Made by a program: the position numbers and the translations under genes
Assembly (NCBI RefSeq): GCF_902499125.1
Contig: NZ_CABVPX010000006.1
Span: forward strand, 1-64,000
DNA: 64,000 nt
DNA from: Burkholderia arboris
GTDB taxonomy: Bacteria > Pseudomonadota > Gammaproteobacteria > Burkholderiales > Burkholderiaceae
Reading direction: 5' to 3'
Notes under the pieces: model-generated
Database searches by the model: none
What the model saw: only the letters and a program-made list of their open reading frames with translations
What the model was told of the DNA's origin: nothing
Shown here: positions 1 to 8,129 of the stretch, one piece after another
Position numbering within the stretch: the first letter of the stretch is position 1
Layout: every line of letters starts with the position of its first letter

Positions 1-181
1 AATACGCCAAATATGGGCAAATACCTTTTCAGTAAAGGCTGGCAAGGGAGTTTTTGATCCCGTCTCCGGGAACCATCAGCGCGCAAGGGTAATGGCGTGC
101 GCTCGGGCGCGTCAATTGCCGCGCCGCGCGGGGATGCGAAAAAACGTCATTACCCGGCAACTGCTTTCCGAATCCTTTCGC

Positions 182-1240
182 TTATGCGCCGGTGCCGTGT
201 TTTTCGTCTGAAGAATCGGGGTGATCGGGCGCCCAGCGCTCGCGCCGGAACCGGCTCGGCGCGACGCCGGTCCAGCGCACGAACGCGCGCCGGAATGCTT
301 CTTCGCCGCCGAAGCCGAGATACGCGGCCACGCGCGTAATCGGCCAGTCCGTCTCGTGCAGGCATCGCCGTGCCGCATCGGCCAGGCATTGTTCGCGCAG
401 CACGTGATAGCCGCTGTCTTCCGCCGCGAGCCGCCGCCGTAACGTCGCGTCGCTGACGCCGAGCCACGCGGCCAGTTCCGCGAGCGCCGGCAGCGCCTGT
501 TCGCGCGCGAGCGCCGCATCGAGAAAACCGCGCACCTGCTGCGCCCATGACACGACGGCCGGCGCCGCATCGATCAGACGAAACGGGAAGTCGACGAGAA
601 ACGCGTCGAGCTCGCCCGGCTGCCGGATCACGCGGCAATCGAGCCGCGTCGCGTCGAACGCGAAGCCGTAGGTTTTCCGGCCGACGTCGACCGGCGCGTT
701 GAACAGCCCGAGCAGCGGCACCGCGTCGTCGCGGCGCGGATGGCCGAGCCACACGCCAGTGGGCCGCAGCGGTTGCCCGATCAGCCAGCCGAACAGCTGC
801 AGATAGCAGAACAGGCCGGTCAGGTCGACGAGGCATGCGGCCGGGCTGCGCGTACGACGCAGCGAGTCCATCCGGAACGTCGCGTGGCCGTCGCGCACCG
901 CGAGCGACAGCACGCCGGCGCGCGGCGTCAGCATCTCGCAGAAGTCGCGCGCGCAGCGGATCGCGTCGGCGAGCGTCGCACAGCTCAGCAGGCAGCGGCA
1001 CATCAGGTCGACTTCCTGCTTGCGCATCGGCGGATGGCCGTTGCCGCGCGCGACCTGCGCTTCGAGCCGCACGATCGCGTCGCGGTACAGCGCGACGAAG
1101 CCGCCCGGCGTCGTCGCCGCTTGCTGCGGTTGCGCCGTGCGGTCGGCCGGCGGCGCGCCGCTGCGCGTGAGTTCGCTCAGCAGGCGCGCGTCGAGACCCG
1201 GCAGCACGCGTCCGCTCGCCGGCAATACACGCTGTTTCAT
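182..1240 (-). CDS. AraC-family transcriptional regulator (arabinose-binding-like N-terminal domain)
   Basis: A 352-residue DNA-binding regulator. The last ~90 residues are an AraC/XylS double helix-turn-helix: the first helix set follows LAAWLGVSDATLRRRL, the second is in ITRVAAYLGFGGEEAFRRAF, and the domain ends with the typical GVAPSRFRR. The N-terminal ~230 residues resemble the ligand-binding half of OruR/ArgR-type AraC proteins. An in-frame start exists 70 codons upstream, but MKQRVLPASGR at 1240 is chosen because the upstream extension is arginine-rich and unlike the family. It is transcribed divergently from the Dabb/oxidoreductase/SDR operon starting at 1407 and is the natural candidate to control it. 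The ligand is unknown. Confidence 0.85.
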   Translation of the reverse strand: MKQRVLPASGRVLPGLDARLLSELTRSGAPPADRTAQPQQAATTPGGFVALYRDAIVRLEAQVARGNGHPPMRKQEVDLMCRCLLSCATLADAIRCARDFCEMLTPRAGVLSLAVRDGHATFRMDSLRRTRSPAACLVDLTGLFCYLQLFGWLIGQPLRPTGVWLGHPRRDDAVPLLGLFNAPVDVGRKTYGFAFDATRLDCRVIRQPGELDAFLVDFPFRLIDAAPAVVSWAQQVRGFLDAALAREQALPALAELAAWLGVSDATLRRRLAAEDSGYHVLREQCLADAARRCLHETDWPITRVAAYLGFGGEEAFRRAFVRWTGVAPSRFRRERWAPDHPDSSDEKHGTGA

Positions 1241-1406
1241 GAGTCTCCCGATCTGATCGCTGCGACAGGGGCCGGTGAGCGGGCCGGTAGGGGTTCTTGA
1301 GCTGCCCCCACGCAAGAATGCTATCCACGCCGGCCGGCTTCGGCCTCGCCGGAACGGCGTAGGCCGGCCAGCCATCCCGACCCGAACGACCACGGACGAT
1401 ACGCGA

Positions 1407-1751
1407 ATGATCCAGATCGTAGACGAAATCACGCTCGCGCCCGAGCGCATTCCCGACGTGCTCGCGCTGCTGCGCGACCGCTATCTGCCGGGCCATGCGG
1501 CACGCGGATTGACGGCGGCCGGCCGCTGGGTGTCGCCGCCCGTCGCGGTGCCGGGGCAGCCGAGCACGCTGTGGCTGACGTGGCAGGTCGACGATGCGTA
1601 TTCCTATTACCGGATGCGCGCGATGACCGATGGCGACGTGGTGGCGTTCTGGATGGCGGTCGACGGGCTGTGCGATGCGCGCCGCCGCCATGTGATGACG
1701 GACGCGGACACGCCGCTGCCCGCGCTGACGGAGGCCGACCATGCGGCATGA
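1407..1751 (+). CDS. Small dimeric alpha-beta barrel-like protein, function unknown
   Basis: A 114-residue protein starting MIQIVDEITLAPER. The beta-alpha-beta pattern (IQIVDEI, then a helix with PDVLALLRDRYLPG) and the aromatic stretch WQVDDAYSYYRM suggest a NIPSNAP/Dabb-type ferredoxin-like barrel, but this is a fold impression rather than a firm family match. It is the first gene of a rightward operon: its last 11 bases overlap the start of the next gene, so the two are probably translationally coupled. Proteins of this type in catabolic clusters are often small isomerases or cyclases without cofactor. No catalytic residue can be named here. Confidence 0.7.
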   Translation: MIQIVDEITLAPERIPDVLALLRDRYLPGHAARGLTAAGRWVSPPVAVPGQPSTLWLTWQVDDAYSYYRMRAMTDGDVVAFWMAVDGLCDARRRHVMTDADTPLPALTEADHAA

Positions 1752-2373
1752 CACCGCGCAGGTATTCGTTTTGACGGATCACGATGCAAAAGCGATCGAG
1801 CACGCATTGCGCGAGGCCGCGCAGGCGTTGCCGGGCGCGAAACGCGTGACGCTCGCGCGCAATCTGGAAGGCTGCTGGGGCGCGGGCGACTACACGCTCG
1901 ATGTGCTGCGCGAGGAACGATCCGCCGATTCCGCAGCCGATTTCGCCGCACTGGCGCAACTGCCCGGCATTGCGCGCCTCGACGGCGCGGCGTGCCGCGC
2001 GATCGGCGGCGGCCTGCGCGAGCCCGCGTTACGCGACGGCGTGTGGCGCACGCTGATGTTGCGGGTACGCCCGCAGGCAAGCAAGGCACAGGTCGCCTCG
2101 CTCGAGCACGAACTGCTGCACATGCCCGCGTTCATGCCAGGCATCCGCAACTGGCGCCTGAACCGGATCGAAACCCCCGGCGCCTGGACGCACGTGTGGC
2201 AACAGGAATTCGCGCAGGTCGGCGATCTGCTCGGCGAGTACCTGCTGCATCCGTATCACTGGGGCTGGGTCGACCGCCGGTTCGATGCCGAAAGCCCCGA
2301 CTGGACGGTCGATGCGATCTCGCATGCGTTCTGTCCGCTCGCGTCGAGCCTGCTGGCCGACACGGCGGCGTGA
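1741..2373 (+). CDS. Stress-responsive alpha-beta barrel (Dabb) domain protein
   Basis: A 210-residue protein that looks like two tandem ferredoxin-like barrels. The second half (from about residue 100) carries the Dabb pattern: LMLRVRPQAS, a helix ending HELLHMPAFMPGIRNWRLNRI, then WTHVWQQEF and the histidine-containing LLHPYHWGWVDRRFD. Dabb proteins are cofactor-free; some act on polyketide-like or phenolic intermediates, others are of unknown use. It overlaps the preceding gene by 11 bp and lies 44 bp before the oxidoreductase at 2418. Place in the operon suggests a step in the same pathway as the oxidoreductase and two SDRs. Confidence 0.75.
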   Translation: MRHDTAQVFVLTDHDAKAIEHALREAAQALPGAKRVTLARNLEGCWGAGDYTLDVLREERSADSAADFAALAQLPGIARLDGAACRAIGGGLREPALRDGVWRTLMLRVRPQASKAQVASLEHELLHMPAFMPGIRNWRLNRIETPGAWTHVWQQEFAQVGDLLGEYLLHPYHWGWVDRRFDAESPDWTVDAISHAFCPLASSLLADTAA

Positions 2374-2417
2374 AGCGCCGCGCACACCCAACCGACAACA
2401 CCACTGGAGACACGAAG

Positions 2418-3410
2418 ATGCGAGCGCTTCTGATCGACCGCGTCGGTCATTCCGACGCCTTCCGGCTGGCCGACGTGCCGGCGCCGAAACCGGGCCCCGG
2501 CGACGTGCTGATCCGCGTCGCGTACGCGGGCGTCAATCCCGCCGACTGGAAATGCCGCGAAGGCTTTCTCGGCGCGTTCATGCAGTACACGTTCCCGTTC
2601 GTGATCGGTTTCGATGCGGCGGGAATCGTCGAAGCGGTCGGCGACGGCGTCGCCGGGTTCGAACCCGGCATGCGCGTGTTCGCGCAGACCGACGTTGGCG
2701 CGGGGCGCTGGGGTGCGTATGCGGAATACGTCGCGGTGCGCCACGACTCGGTCGTGCGCTTGCCCGACGCGGTGAGTCTTGCGGAAGCGGCCGCGACGCC
2801 GACCCCCGCGCTGGCCGCGTGGGCCGGCCTGTTCGACGACGGCGGGCTGCGTGCCGGACAAACCGTGCTGGTGCACGGCGGCGCGGGTGCGGTCGGCACG
2901 TTCGCGGTCCAGCTGGCGGCGCAGGCCGGCGCGCGGGTCGCGGCAACGTGTTCGGCGCGCAACCGCGACACGGTCGAATCGCTGGGCGCAGAGATCGCCA
3001 TCGACTATCGCGCCGGGAACATCGACGCCGCCATCCGCACGTGGGCGCCCGGCGGCATCGACCTCGTGCTCGACGCGGTCGGCGGCGGCACGCTGCCCGA
3101 TGCGCTCGACCTGCTCGCACCGGGCGGCACGCTCGTGAACATCATGACGCTCGCGGCCGGCGACGCCGAACGGTTGGCCGCGACCGGCGCCGAAGCCGCG
3201 CGCCGCGGGCTGCAGGTCGCGCTGACCTACAGCCGGATGCCGAGCGGCGCCACGCTCGCGTCGATCGCGGAACGGCTCGGCCGGCGCGCGTTGCGCGTGC
3301 CGCGCTTCGACAGTTTCCCGCTCGAACAGGCGGCCCGCGCACTCGATCTCGTTCAAACGGGCGAGGCGAAAACCAAGTTCGTGCTGCACGTTGCGGATAT
3401 CGCGGGCTGA
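2418..3410 (+). CDS. NADPH:quinone-oxidoreductase-type zinc-free MDR enzyme
   Basis: A 330-residue medium-chain reductase. The N-terminal GroES-like part contains the family signature PKPGPGDVLIRVAYAGVNPADWK and IGFDAAGIVEAVG. The Rossmann part begins HGGAGAVGTFAVQLAAQAGA (about residues 154-173), the nucleotide loop of the quinone reductase/crotonase-reductase branch. The cysteine/histidine zinc ligands of alcohol dehydrogenases are absent. Expected reaction: NADPH-dependent reduction of a quinone or an alpha,beta-unsaturated ketone. Start at 2418 is supported by GGAGA 9-13 nt upstream. Gap to the SDR downstream is 30 bp, so it is co-transcribed. Confidence 0.87.
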   Translation: MRALLIDRVGHSDAFRLADVPAPKPGPGDVLIRVAYAGVNPADWKCREGFLGAFMQYTFPFVIGFDAAGIVEAVGDGVAGFEPGMRVFAQTDVGAGRWGAYAEYVAVRHDSVVRLPDAVSLAEAAATPTPALAAWAGLFDDGGLRAGQTVLVHGGAGAVGTFAVQLAAQAGARVAATCSARNRDTVESLGAEIAIDYRAGNIDAAIRTWAPGGIDLVLDAVGGGTLPDALDLLAPGGTLVNIMTLAAGDAERLAATGAEAARRGLQVALTYSRMPSGATLASIAERLGRRALRVPRFDSFPLEQAARALDLVQTGEAKTKFVLHVADIAG

Positions 3411-3440
3411 ACAACACGCATCGAAATGACTGGAGACATC

Positions 3441-4316
3441 ATGACCGACACCCCATCCCGGATCCTCGCGGGCAAGTGCGCGCTCGTGACGGGCGCGAGC
3501 CGCGGCATCGGCCGCGCGATCGCGCAGCGCCTCGCATCCGAAGGCGCGACCGTCGTCGTGACGGCGCGCAGCCTCACGCAATCGGCCAGCACCGCCGGCA
3601 CGCTCGCCGAAACGGTTGCGCTGATCGAACAGGCCGGCGGCCGTGCGATCGCGCTTGCGGGCGACCTGTCGGACGCGGCCGAGCGCGACGCGCTCGTCGG
3701 GCGCGCGGCGCAGGCCGCCGGCGGCCTCGACATCCTCGTGAACAACGCGGGCGTGGCCGACTACGCGTGCGTCGACGCGATGCCGATGACGATGTTCGAC
3801 ACGACGATCGAGCACTATCTGCGCATCCCGTTCGCGCTGGCGCAGGCCGCCATCCCGTTGATGCGCGCGCGCGGCGCGGGCTGGATCGTCAACGTCGGCT
3901 CGGTGACGGCGCTGCCGCCGCTGCGGCCGTTCGACGATTTTTCGCGCGCGGGCGGCGCGACCGTCTATGCGGCGGTGAAGGCCGCGCTGTCGCGCTTCAC
4001 GCAGGGGCTCGCGGCCGAACTCGAAGCCGACGGCATCGCGGTGAACCTCGTCGCGCCGAGCACCGCGATCCGCACGCCGGGCGCGGCCCGCTACATCCCC
4101 GAAGGCTATCCGACCGAGGACGTCGCGTATCTCGCCGAAACCGCCCTCGCGCTGTGCAGCCTGCCGGCGCGCGAACGCACGGGCCTCGTCACGCACAGCC
4201 TGCATTTCCCGCTCGCGCAGCAACTCGCGGTGCGTTCGCTCGACGGCCGCACATCGTTGCCGCCACCGGTGATTCCCGCGTATGCGCATCCCCTCATCGA
4301 CCCCACAGGACGCTGA
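3441..4316 (+). CDS. SDR-family oxidoreductase
   Basis: A 291-residue classical short-chain dehydrogenase. TGASRGIG (17-24) binds the dinucleotide, NNAG (101-104) stabilises the fold, and Ser154, Tyr176 and Lys180 (YAAVK) form the catalytic set. The arginine after the second strand (TARS) suggests NADP preference, which is inference. MTDTPSR at 3441 is preferred over the in-frame ATG at 3426 because TGGAGA sits 5-10 nt before 3441 and would be inside the longer reading. The C-terminal region is longer than usual (about 40 residues past the core). Five bases separate it from the next SDR. Confidence 0.87.
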   Translation: MTDTPSRILAGKCALVTGASRGIGRAIAQRLASEGATVVVTARSLTQSASTAGTLAETVALIEQAGGRAIALAGDLSDAAERDALVGRAAQAAGGLDILVNNAGVADYACVDAMPMTMFDTTIEHYLRIPFALAQAAIPLMRARGAGWIVNVGSVTALPPLRPFDDFSRAGGATVYAAVKAALSRFTQGLAAELEADGIAVNLVAPSTAIRTPGAARYIPEGYPTEDVAYLAETALALCSLPARERTGLVTHSLHFPLAQQLAVRSLDGRTSLPPPVIPAYAHPLIDPTGR

Positions 4317-4321
4317 CTGAC

Positions 4322-5146
4322 ATGACGAATTCGATTTGCTTCGACGGCGGTACCGCCGTGATCACCGGCGCGGCCAGCGGCATCGGCAGCGGGCTGGCGC
4401 GCCATGCCGCGGCGCTCGGCATGCGCGTCGTGCTGGCCGATCTCGACCCGGCGAAACTCGACGCGTTCGCCGCGACGCTCGATACCGACGTCCTGTGCGT
4501 GCCGACCGACGTGAGCCGGCCGGAAGCGGTCGACGCGCTGGCCGAAGCCGCATGGCGGCGCTTCGGCGGCGTCGACCTGCTGTTCAACAACGCGGGCGTG
4601 ATGGCGACCGGCTTCAGCTGGGAAATCACGCCGGAACGCTTCGAGCGCAGCTTCGCGATCAACGTGCACGGCGTGCTGAACGGGATCCGCAGCTTCGTGC
4701 CGCGGATGCTCGAGCGCAACGTGCCGGCGCGGGTCGTGAATACCGCATCGGTTGGCGGCTTCCTGCCGAGCCCGCTGATGTCGCCGTATTCGGCGACGAA
4801 ATTCGCGGTGGTCGCGCTGACGGAATCGCTGTACGGCGAACTGAAGATGCTCGGCGCGCCGGTCGGCGTGTCGCTGCTCGCGCCGGGCCCCGTGCAGTCG
4901 GGCATCTTCAACGATCCGTTCGGCGCCGCGCACGACCGGCCCGAGGTGCAGGGTTTCGTCGACACGATGCGCTCGATGCTGAACGCGCACGGGCTCACGC
5001 CCGACGCGTTTGCCGAGCGGGTGTTCGACGGCATCCGCGCAGGGCGCTACTGGCTGATTCCGCAACCGGAGACGATCGACGGCGCGCTGCAGCGGCGCAC
5101 CGACGACATCCTCGCCGCACGCGATCCGTCGCTGCCGTCGTTCTGA
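4322..5146 (+). CDS. SDR-family oxidoreductase
   Basis: A 274-residue short-chain dehydrogenase. It has TGAASGIG at 15-22, NNAG at 89-92, Ser143, Tyr156 and Lys160 (YSATK). Asp40 at the end of the second strand (VVLADLD) points to NAD(H). The SGIG-YSATK combination and the C-terminal GLTPDAFAERVFDGI stretch are like SDRs of aliphatic or alicyclic alcohol oxidation, but the substrate cannot be read from sequence. It is last in the operon that begins at 1407; a 9-bp GC hairpin follows directly. Confidence 0.87.
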   Translation: MTNSICFDGGTAVITGAASGIGSGLARHAAALGMRVVLADLDPAKLDAFAATLDTDVLCVPTDVSRPEAVDALAEAAWRRFGGVDLLFNNAGVMATGFSWEITPERFERSFAINVHGVLNGIRSFVPRMLERNVPARVVNTASVGGFLPSPLMSPYSATKFAVVALTESLYGELKMLGAPVGVSLLAPGPVQSGIFNDPFGAAHDRPEVQGFVDTMRSMLNAHGLTPDAFAERVFDGIRAGRYWLIPQPETIDGALQRRTDDILAARDPSLPSF

Positions 5147-5155
5147 ATGCCGGCG

Positions 5156-5180
5156 GCCGGGCGCGGCAGCGGCGCCCGGC
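5156..5180. terminator. Candidate stem-loop between convergent genes
   Basis: GCCGGGCGC at 5156-5164 pairs with GCGCCCGGC at 5172-5180 (9 bp, 7-nt loop), directly after the SDR stop and before the stop of the convergent small gene. There is no T-run, so it is not a classic intrinsic terminator. Confidence 0.35.
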
Positions 5181-5188
5181 GCGCGCCG

Positions 5189-5437
5189 TCACATGTGCGT
5201 GCCGGCGTGCGTGCGGCCGCCCGGGTCGCCGCCGCGATCGGGCGGCGTATTGTTCTGATCGATCTTCGCGAGCACGAAGCCGGCGGGCGGCAGCGCGCCG
5301 GGCGAACGGTGCGTGACCTGCGCGACGACATCGCGCGAAGCGGTGGCGGGGGAACCGGGCGACGTCATGCCCGGTTGAGCGAGCGCCGAAAGGGAAGCGG
5401 CCGCCAGGGTGGCGGCGACGATCGCGTGCGTGTTCAT
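5189..5437 (-). CDS. Small exported protein, function unknown
   Basis: An 82-residue protein. The first ~20 residues (MNTHAIVAATLAAASLSALA) form a plausible signal peptide with an A-L-A cleavage site before Gln. The mature part is proline/glycine-rich with the ending GGDPGGRTHAGTHM and no cysteines, so it is a soluble periplasmic or secreted protein rather than a lipoprotein. GGAGCC lies close upstream of the start. It is convergent with the SDR operon and unrelated to it by context. I do not recognise a family. Confidence 0.65.
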   Translation of the reverse strand: MNTHAIVAATLAAASLSALAQPGMTSPGSPATASRDVVAQVTHRSPGALPPAGFVLAKIDQNNTPPDRGGDPGGRTHAGTHM

Positions 5438-5554
5438 GGTGGCTCCTTCACGACTGACTGCGGGACAACCTAATCAGTCTAGGGCGCGAAACTTAACGCG
5501 TCGTGAAGGCGCATCGGCGCACGGATGACAGGATATTCATGTGCGCCGCCTGCG

Positions 5555-6529
5555 TCATGCCGGTGCCGACACCAGCGCGCAGAAGTTCTCGAGGTCGACG
5601 TTGCCGCCGCTGATCACCACGCCGACGCGCTTGCCCTGCAGCGCGTCCTTCATCCGCCGCACGGCGGCGAACGACAGGCAGCCGGTCGGCTCGACGACAA
5701 TCTTCATACGGGTGGCGAAGAAGCGCATGCAGTCGACCAGTTCCGCGTCGGTCGCGGTCAGGATGTCGTCGACGTCGCGGCGGATGATCGGGAACGTCAG
5801 GTTGCCGAGGTACTGCGTCTGCGCGCCGTCGGCAATCGTGCGCGGCGTGTCGATCCGGACGATCGCGCCGGAGCGGAACGACTGCTGGCCGTCGTTGCCG
5901 GCTTCGGGCTCGACGCCGTACAGCGTCGCGTGCGGCGACAGCGCGCGCGTGGACAGCGCGGTGCCCGACAGCAGCCCGCCGCCGCCGAGCGGCGCGAACA
6001 CCGCGTCGAGCGGGCCGACTTCGTCGAACAGTTCCTTGGCTGCCGCGCCCTGGCCGGCGATCACGTCCGCGTGGTCGTAGGGCGGGATCAGCGTGAGTCC
6101 GTGCTTTTCCGCGAGGTCGCGGCCGATCTGCTCGCGATCCTCGGTATAGCGGTCGTAGGTCACGACGTTGCCGCCATAGCCGCGCGTCGCGGCCATCTTC
6201 GCGGCCGGCGCGTCCTGCGGCATCACGATCGTCGCGGGAATGCCGAGGATGCGTGCCGACAGCGCGATCGCCTGCGCGTGATTGCCGGACGAGAACGCGA
6301 CGACGCCGTGGCGGCGCTGTTCCGCGTTGAAGCGCGACAGCGCGTTGAATGCGCCGCGGAACTTGAATGCGCCCATGCGCTGCAGGTTCTCGCACTTGAA
6401 GAACACCTGCGCGCCGAGCGCTTCGTCGACCGTCCGCGACGTCATCACCGGTGTGCGGTGCGCATGGCCTTCGAGCCGGGCCGCGGCGGCGGCGACGTCG
6501 TCGTACGTGGGGAGAGTCGGAGAGTTCAT
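5555..6529 (-). CDS. PLP-dependent serine/threonine (or hydroxyaspartate) dehydratase
   Basis: A 324-residue fold-type II PLP enzyme. Lys56 in GAFKFRGA is the Schiff-base lysine, SSGNHAQ (80-86) holds the substrate carboxylate, and a glycine loop (PLGGGGLL) binds the PLP phosphate. The length without a regulatory ACT domain matches catabolic threonine/serine dehydratases, serine racemase, and threo-3-hydroxyaspartate ammonia-lyase. The linked YheO-type regulator and YbaK-type protein favour an amino-acid-catabolic role, and hydroxyaspartate ammonia-lyase is a good candidate. The exact substrate is not decidable from the motifs. Confidence 0.85.
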   Translation of the reverse strand: MNSPTLPTYDDVAAAAARLEGHAHRTPVMTSRTVDEALGAQVFFKCENLQRMGAFKFRGAFNALSRFNAEQRRHGVVAFSSGNHAQAIALSARILGIPATIVMPQDAPAAKMAATRGYGGNVVTYDRYTEDREQIGRDLAEKHGLTLIPPYDHADVIAGQGAAAKELFDEVGPLDAVFAPLGGGGLLSGTALSTRALSPHATLYGVEPEAGNDGQQSFRSGAIVRIDTPRTIADGAQTQYLGNLTFPIIRRDVDDILTATDAELVDCMRFFATRMKIVVEPTGCLSFAAVRRMKDALQGKRVGVVISGGNVDLENFCALVSAPA

Positions 6530-6579
6530 GGTTGTTCGAGGTCGGAAAGGTCAGTCAACTGGAAAGCCGCGCGCCGGCA

Positions 6580-7218
6580 TCACTTCGCATCGTTGTAGAC
6601 GGTCGCGCGCGAGACGCCGAGATGCTGCGACACGATTTCCATCGCGCGGCGCACCTCGAGGAAGCCGTCGGCCTTCAGCGTCTGCATCAGCTCGCGGCGC
6701 TGGTCGGTCTTCAGCTCGCGCGGCGTCGTCGCGAGGCGCGTCGCAAACGTGTCGATACGCTGCCGGATCGCGTCCGCGCCGGCCGGGTCGAGCGTGTCGA
6801 CGACCGTCTCGCCGTCGGTGCGGCAGAACTGGTTCAGCATGCCCTGGAAGCCGCGGAACAACGTGACGTCGGCATTCAGGCACAGAGCGGCCACGTAGCG
6901 CCCGGTCGAATCCTTGATGCCGATCGACGTGCTTTTCGCGGTGCGGCCGTCGGCGAAGCGGTTCGGGTAGTTCGCGAGCACCTGCGGGAAATCGTCGTCG
7001 GCGATGCGGGCGAGGCCGAGCTCGGTCGCGGGATCGCCGACCGCGCGTCCGGACAGGTTGTTGTGGATCGCGAGAATCGCGTGCTCGGGCGTGCGCAGGT
7101 CGTGCACGACGACCTCGGTGAACGGCGCGAACATCTCGCCGAGCCCTTCGGCGATGTGCTGCACCTGCTCGATCAGCGACGCCTGTTCCGTCAGCGGCGG
7201 TTTGCGGTTCGTGCTCAT
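6580..7218 (-). CDS. YheO/DauR-type PAS-domain transcriptional regulator
   Basis: A 212-residue regulator. The N-terminal ~120 residues fit the YheO PAS-like domain (EMFAPFTEVVVHDL, then NLSGRAVGDPATEL and KSTSIGIKDSTGRYVAALCLN). The C-terminus is a short helix-turn-helix, RAMEIVSQHLGVSRATVYNDAK. DauR in Pseudomonas, of the same family, represses D-amino acid catabolism. The start ATG at 7218 shares the sequence ATGA with the stop of the YbaK-like gene upstream, so the two are translationally coupled. The downstream dehydratase (gap 50 bp) is the likely target. Confidence 0.85.
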   Translation of the reverse strand: MSTNRKPPLTEQASLIEQVQHIAEGLGEMFAPFTEVVVHDLRTPEHAILAIHNNLSGRAVGDPATELGLARIADDDFPQVLANYPNRFADGRTAKSTSIGIKDSTGRYVAALCLNADVTLFRGFQGMLNQFCRTDGETVVDTLDPAGADAIRQRIDTFATRLATTPRELKTDQRRELMQTLKADGFLEVRRAMEIVSQHLGVSRATVYNDAK

Positions 7219-7724
7219 GCGTTGTCCTGGTCCGTCGATTCCGGCCGCGTGATGTCGGCCAGCAGCGGGCGCGCGATCCGCACGTAGTCGGCCGAGTCGA
7301 GCACGACCGAGCGGTCGAGGCGGCCCGCGTTGAACGCGATTTCGGCGTTGCGCTCGACCAGCGCGGGATCGACGACGAGCGTCACGTTCGCGTCGAACGC
7401 GAACGGCGGCACGGCGCCCATCACGCAGCGCGTGACGGCGGCCGCGACATCGGGCGACGCGAGCGTCGCCTTGCGGCGGCCGACCGCATCGGCAACCTTG
7501 CGGAAGTCGATCTTCAAATGGCCCGGGATCACGGCGAGCGCGGCGGTGTCGCCGCCGTCCTTGAACGTGCAGAGCATCGCCTTCGCACCTTGTTCGGGGC
7601 GCGTGCCGCGGACTGCGGCGATCACGTCGGATTTGCCTTCCGCCGGATGTTCCAGCACGCGGAAGCGCGCACCGGACGTATTCAGCAGATCGCACAGCGT
7701 GTCGAAAACGGGAGTGTCGTTCAT
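7215..7724 (-). CDS. YbaK/EbsC-type aminoacyl-tRNA deacylase-like protein
   Basis: A 169-residue protein of the YbaK/ProX fold. Recognisable parts are RFRVLEHPAEGKSD near the N-terminus, KAMLCTFKDGG and LAVIPGHLKIDFRKVADAVG in the middle, and the TRCVMGAVPPFAF/NVTLVVDPALVE segment that ends the domain. Family members hydrolyse mischarged tRNAs such as Cys-tRNA-Pro or Ala-tRNA-Pro. Its coupling to a PLP dehydratase and a PAS regulator could mean protection against mischarging by the dehydratase's unusual amino acid substrate; that link is inference. The in-frame extension upstream to 7982 is rejected because it reads through the aceA promoter region. Confidence 0.82.
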   Translation of the reverse strand: MNDTPVFDTLCDLLNTSGARFRVLEHPAEGKSDVIAAVRGTRPEQGAKAMLCTFKDGGDTAALAVIPGHLKIDFRKVADAVGRRKATLASPDVAAAVTRCVMGAVPPFAFDANVTLVVDPALVERNAEIAFNAGRLDRSVVLDSADYVRIARPLLADITRPESTDQDNA

Positions 7725-7940
7725 GTCGCTCCGGGCAGGGGGGGGCGCATCGCGGCGCACGTGGCGCGAGCCTGCCGGCTCGCTGTCGATGGATTGTCCA
7801 AGTATAGACGTTTTGTCATGCGATGTGGCGAATGCAGGCGCCGCCGCGCCCGGCCTTTCTCCAACTGCGAAAGGTCTTTTCACATTGCGAAATGCGCGAG
7901 GAATTCCCGTCGCGTCTCCTTTTCGCCGCTTGAAAACTTG

Positions 7941-7955
7941 TTTTGCATCGCAAAA
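7941..7955. promoter_or_regulatory. Inverted repeat TTTTGC-N3-GCAAAA upstream of aceA
   Basis: Six-base arms around ATC. The core TTGCATCGCAA differs at one central base from TTGCAACGCAA upstream of pckG (14576-14586). A shared regulator of glyoxylate and gluconeogenic genes is inferred; TTTGC/GCAAA-type sites are known for RamB/ScfR-type acyl-CoA-responsive regulators. Confidence 0.5.
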
Positions 7956-8000
7956 TCGATCGGCTATCTCATTGAAAAACAAGGAAAATTTATATCTTAT

Positions 8001-8014
8001 GTCTTATATAAGAC
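8001..8014. promoter_or_regulatory. Perfect 14-bp palindrome GTCTTATATAAGAC near the aceA promoter
   Basis: Fully symmetrical and AT-rich at the centre, as expected of a GntR/FadR-type operator or one overlapping a -10 element. It lies 116 bp before the aceA start codon. Confidence 0.5.
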
Positions 8015-8061
8015 TTGTCCGAAAGCGCACCGGACAGGATTAATATTGAGTCCATGCAGTT

Positions 8062-8080
8062 CGCTTCGTCACACGAAGCG
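8062..8080 (+). promoter_or_regulatory. Leader stem-loop of aceA
   Basis: CGCTTCGT (8062-8069) pairs with ACGAAGCG (8073-8080) around a 3-nt loop, 50 bp before the start codon. It could be a DNA operator or an RNA hairpin affecting mRNA stability. Confidence 0.4.
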
Positions 8081-8129
8081 GGCAGGCTGAACCCTTTACT
8101 CAAATGCGCTTCGTTCCCAGGAGATTGAC

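Larger units (their letters stand above)
7725..8129. other. Divergent intergenic region carrying the aceA promoter and leader
   Basis: A 405-bp region much richer in A/T than its surroundings. It holds repeated TGCGAAA elements (7865 and 7885), the inverted repeat TTTTGC-ATC-GCAAAA (7941-7955), a possible -35/-10 pair TTGAAA (7972-7977) and TCTTAT (7995-8000) 17 nt apart, a perfect 14-bp palindrome (8001-8014), and a leader hairpin (8062-8080) before the AGGAGA ribosome-binding site of aceA. The number of elements suggests more than one regulator. Confidence 0.7.

Noticed and set aside
112-1754. Long minus-strand frames (such as 150-1754 and 112-570) overlapping the AraC gene
   Set aside because: They are arginine-rich shadow frames produced by the high GC third positions; the AraC frame has recognisable helix-turn-helix motifs.
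2256-4289. 677-residue minus-strand frame opposite the oxidoreductase and SDR genes
   Set aside because: Composition dominated by Arg/Ala/Asp/Glu, typical of antisense frames in high-GC DNA; no motif.
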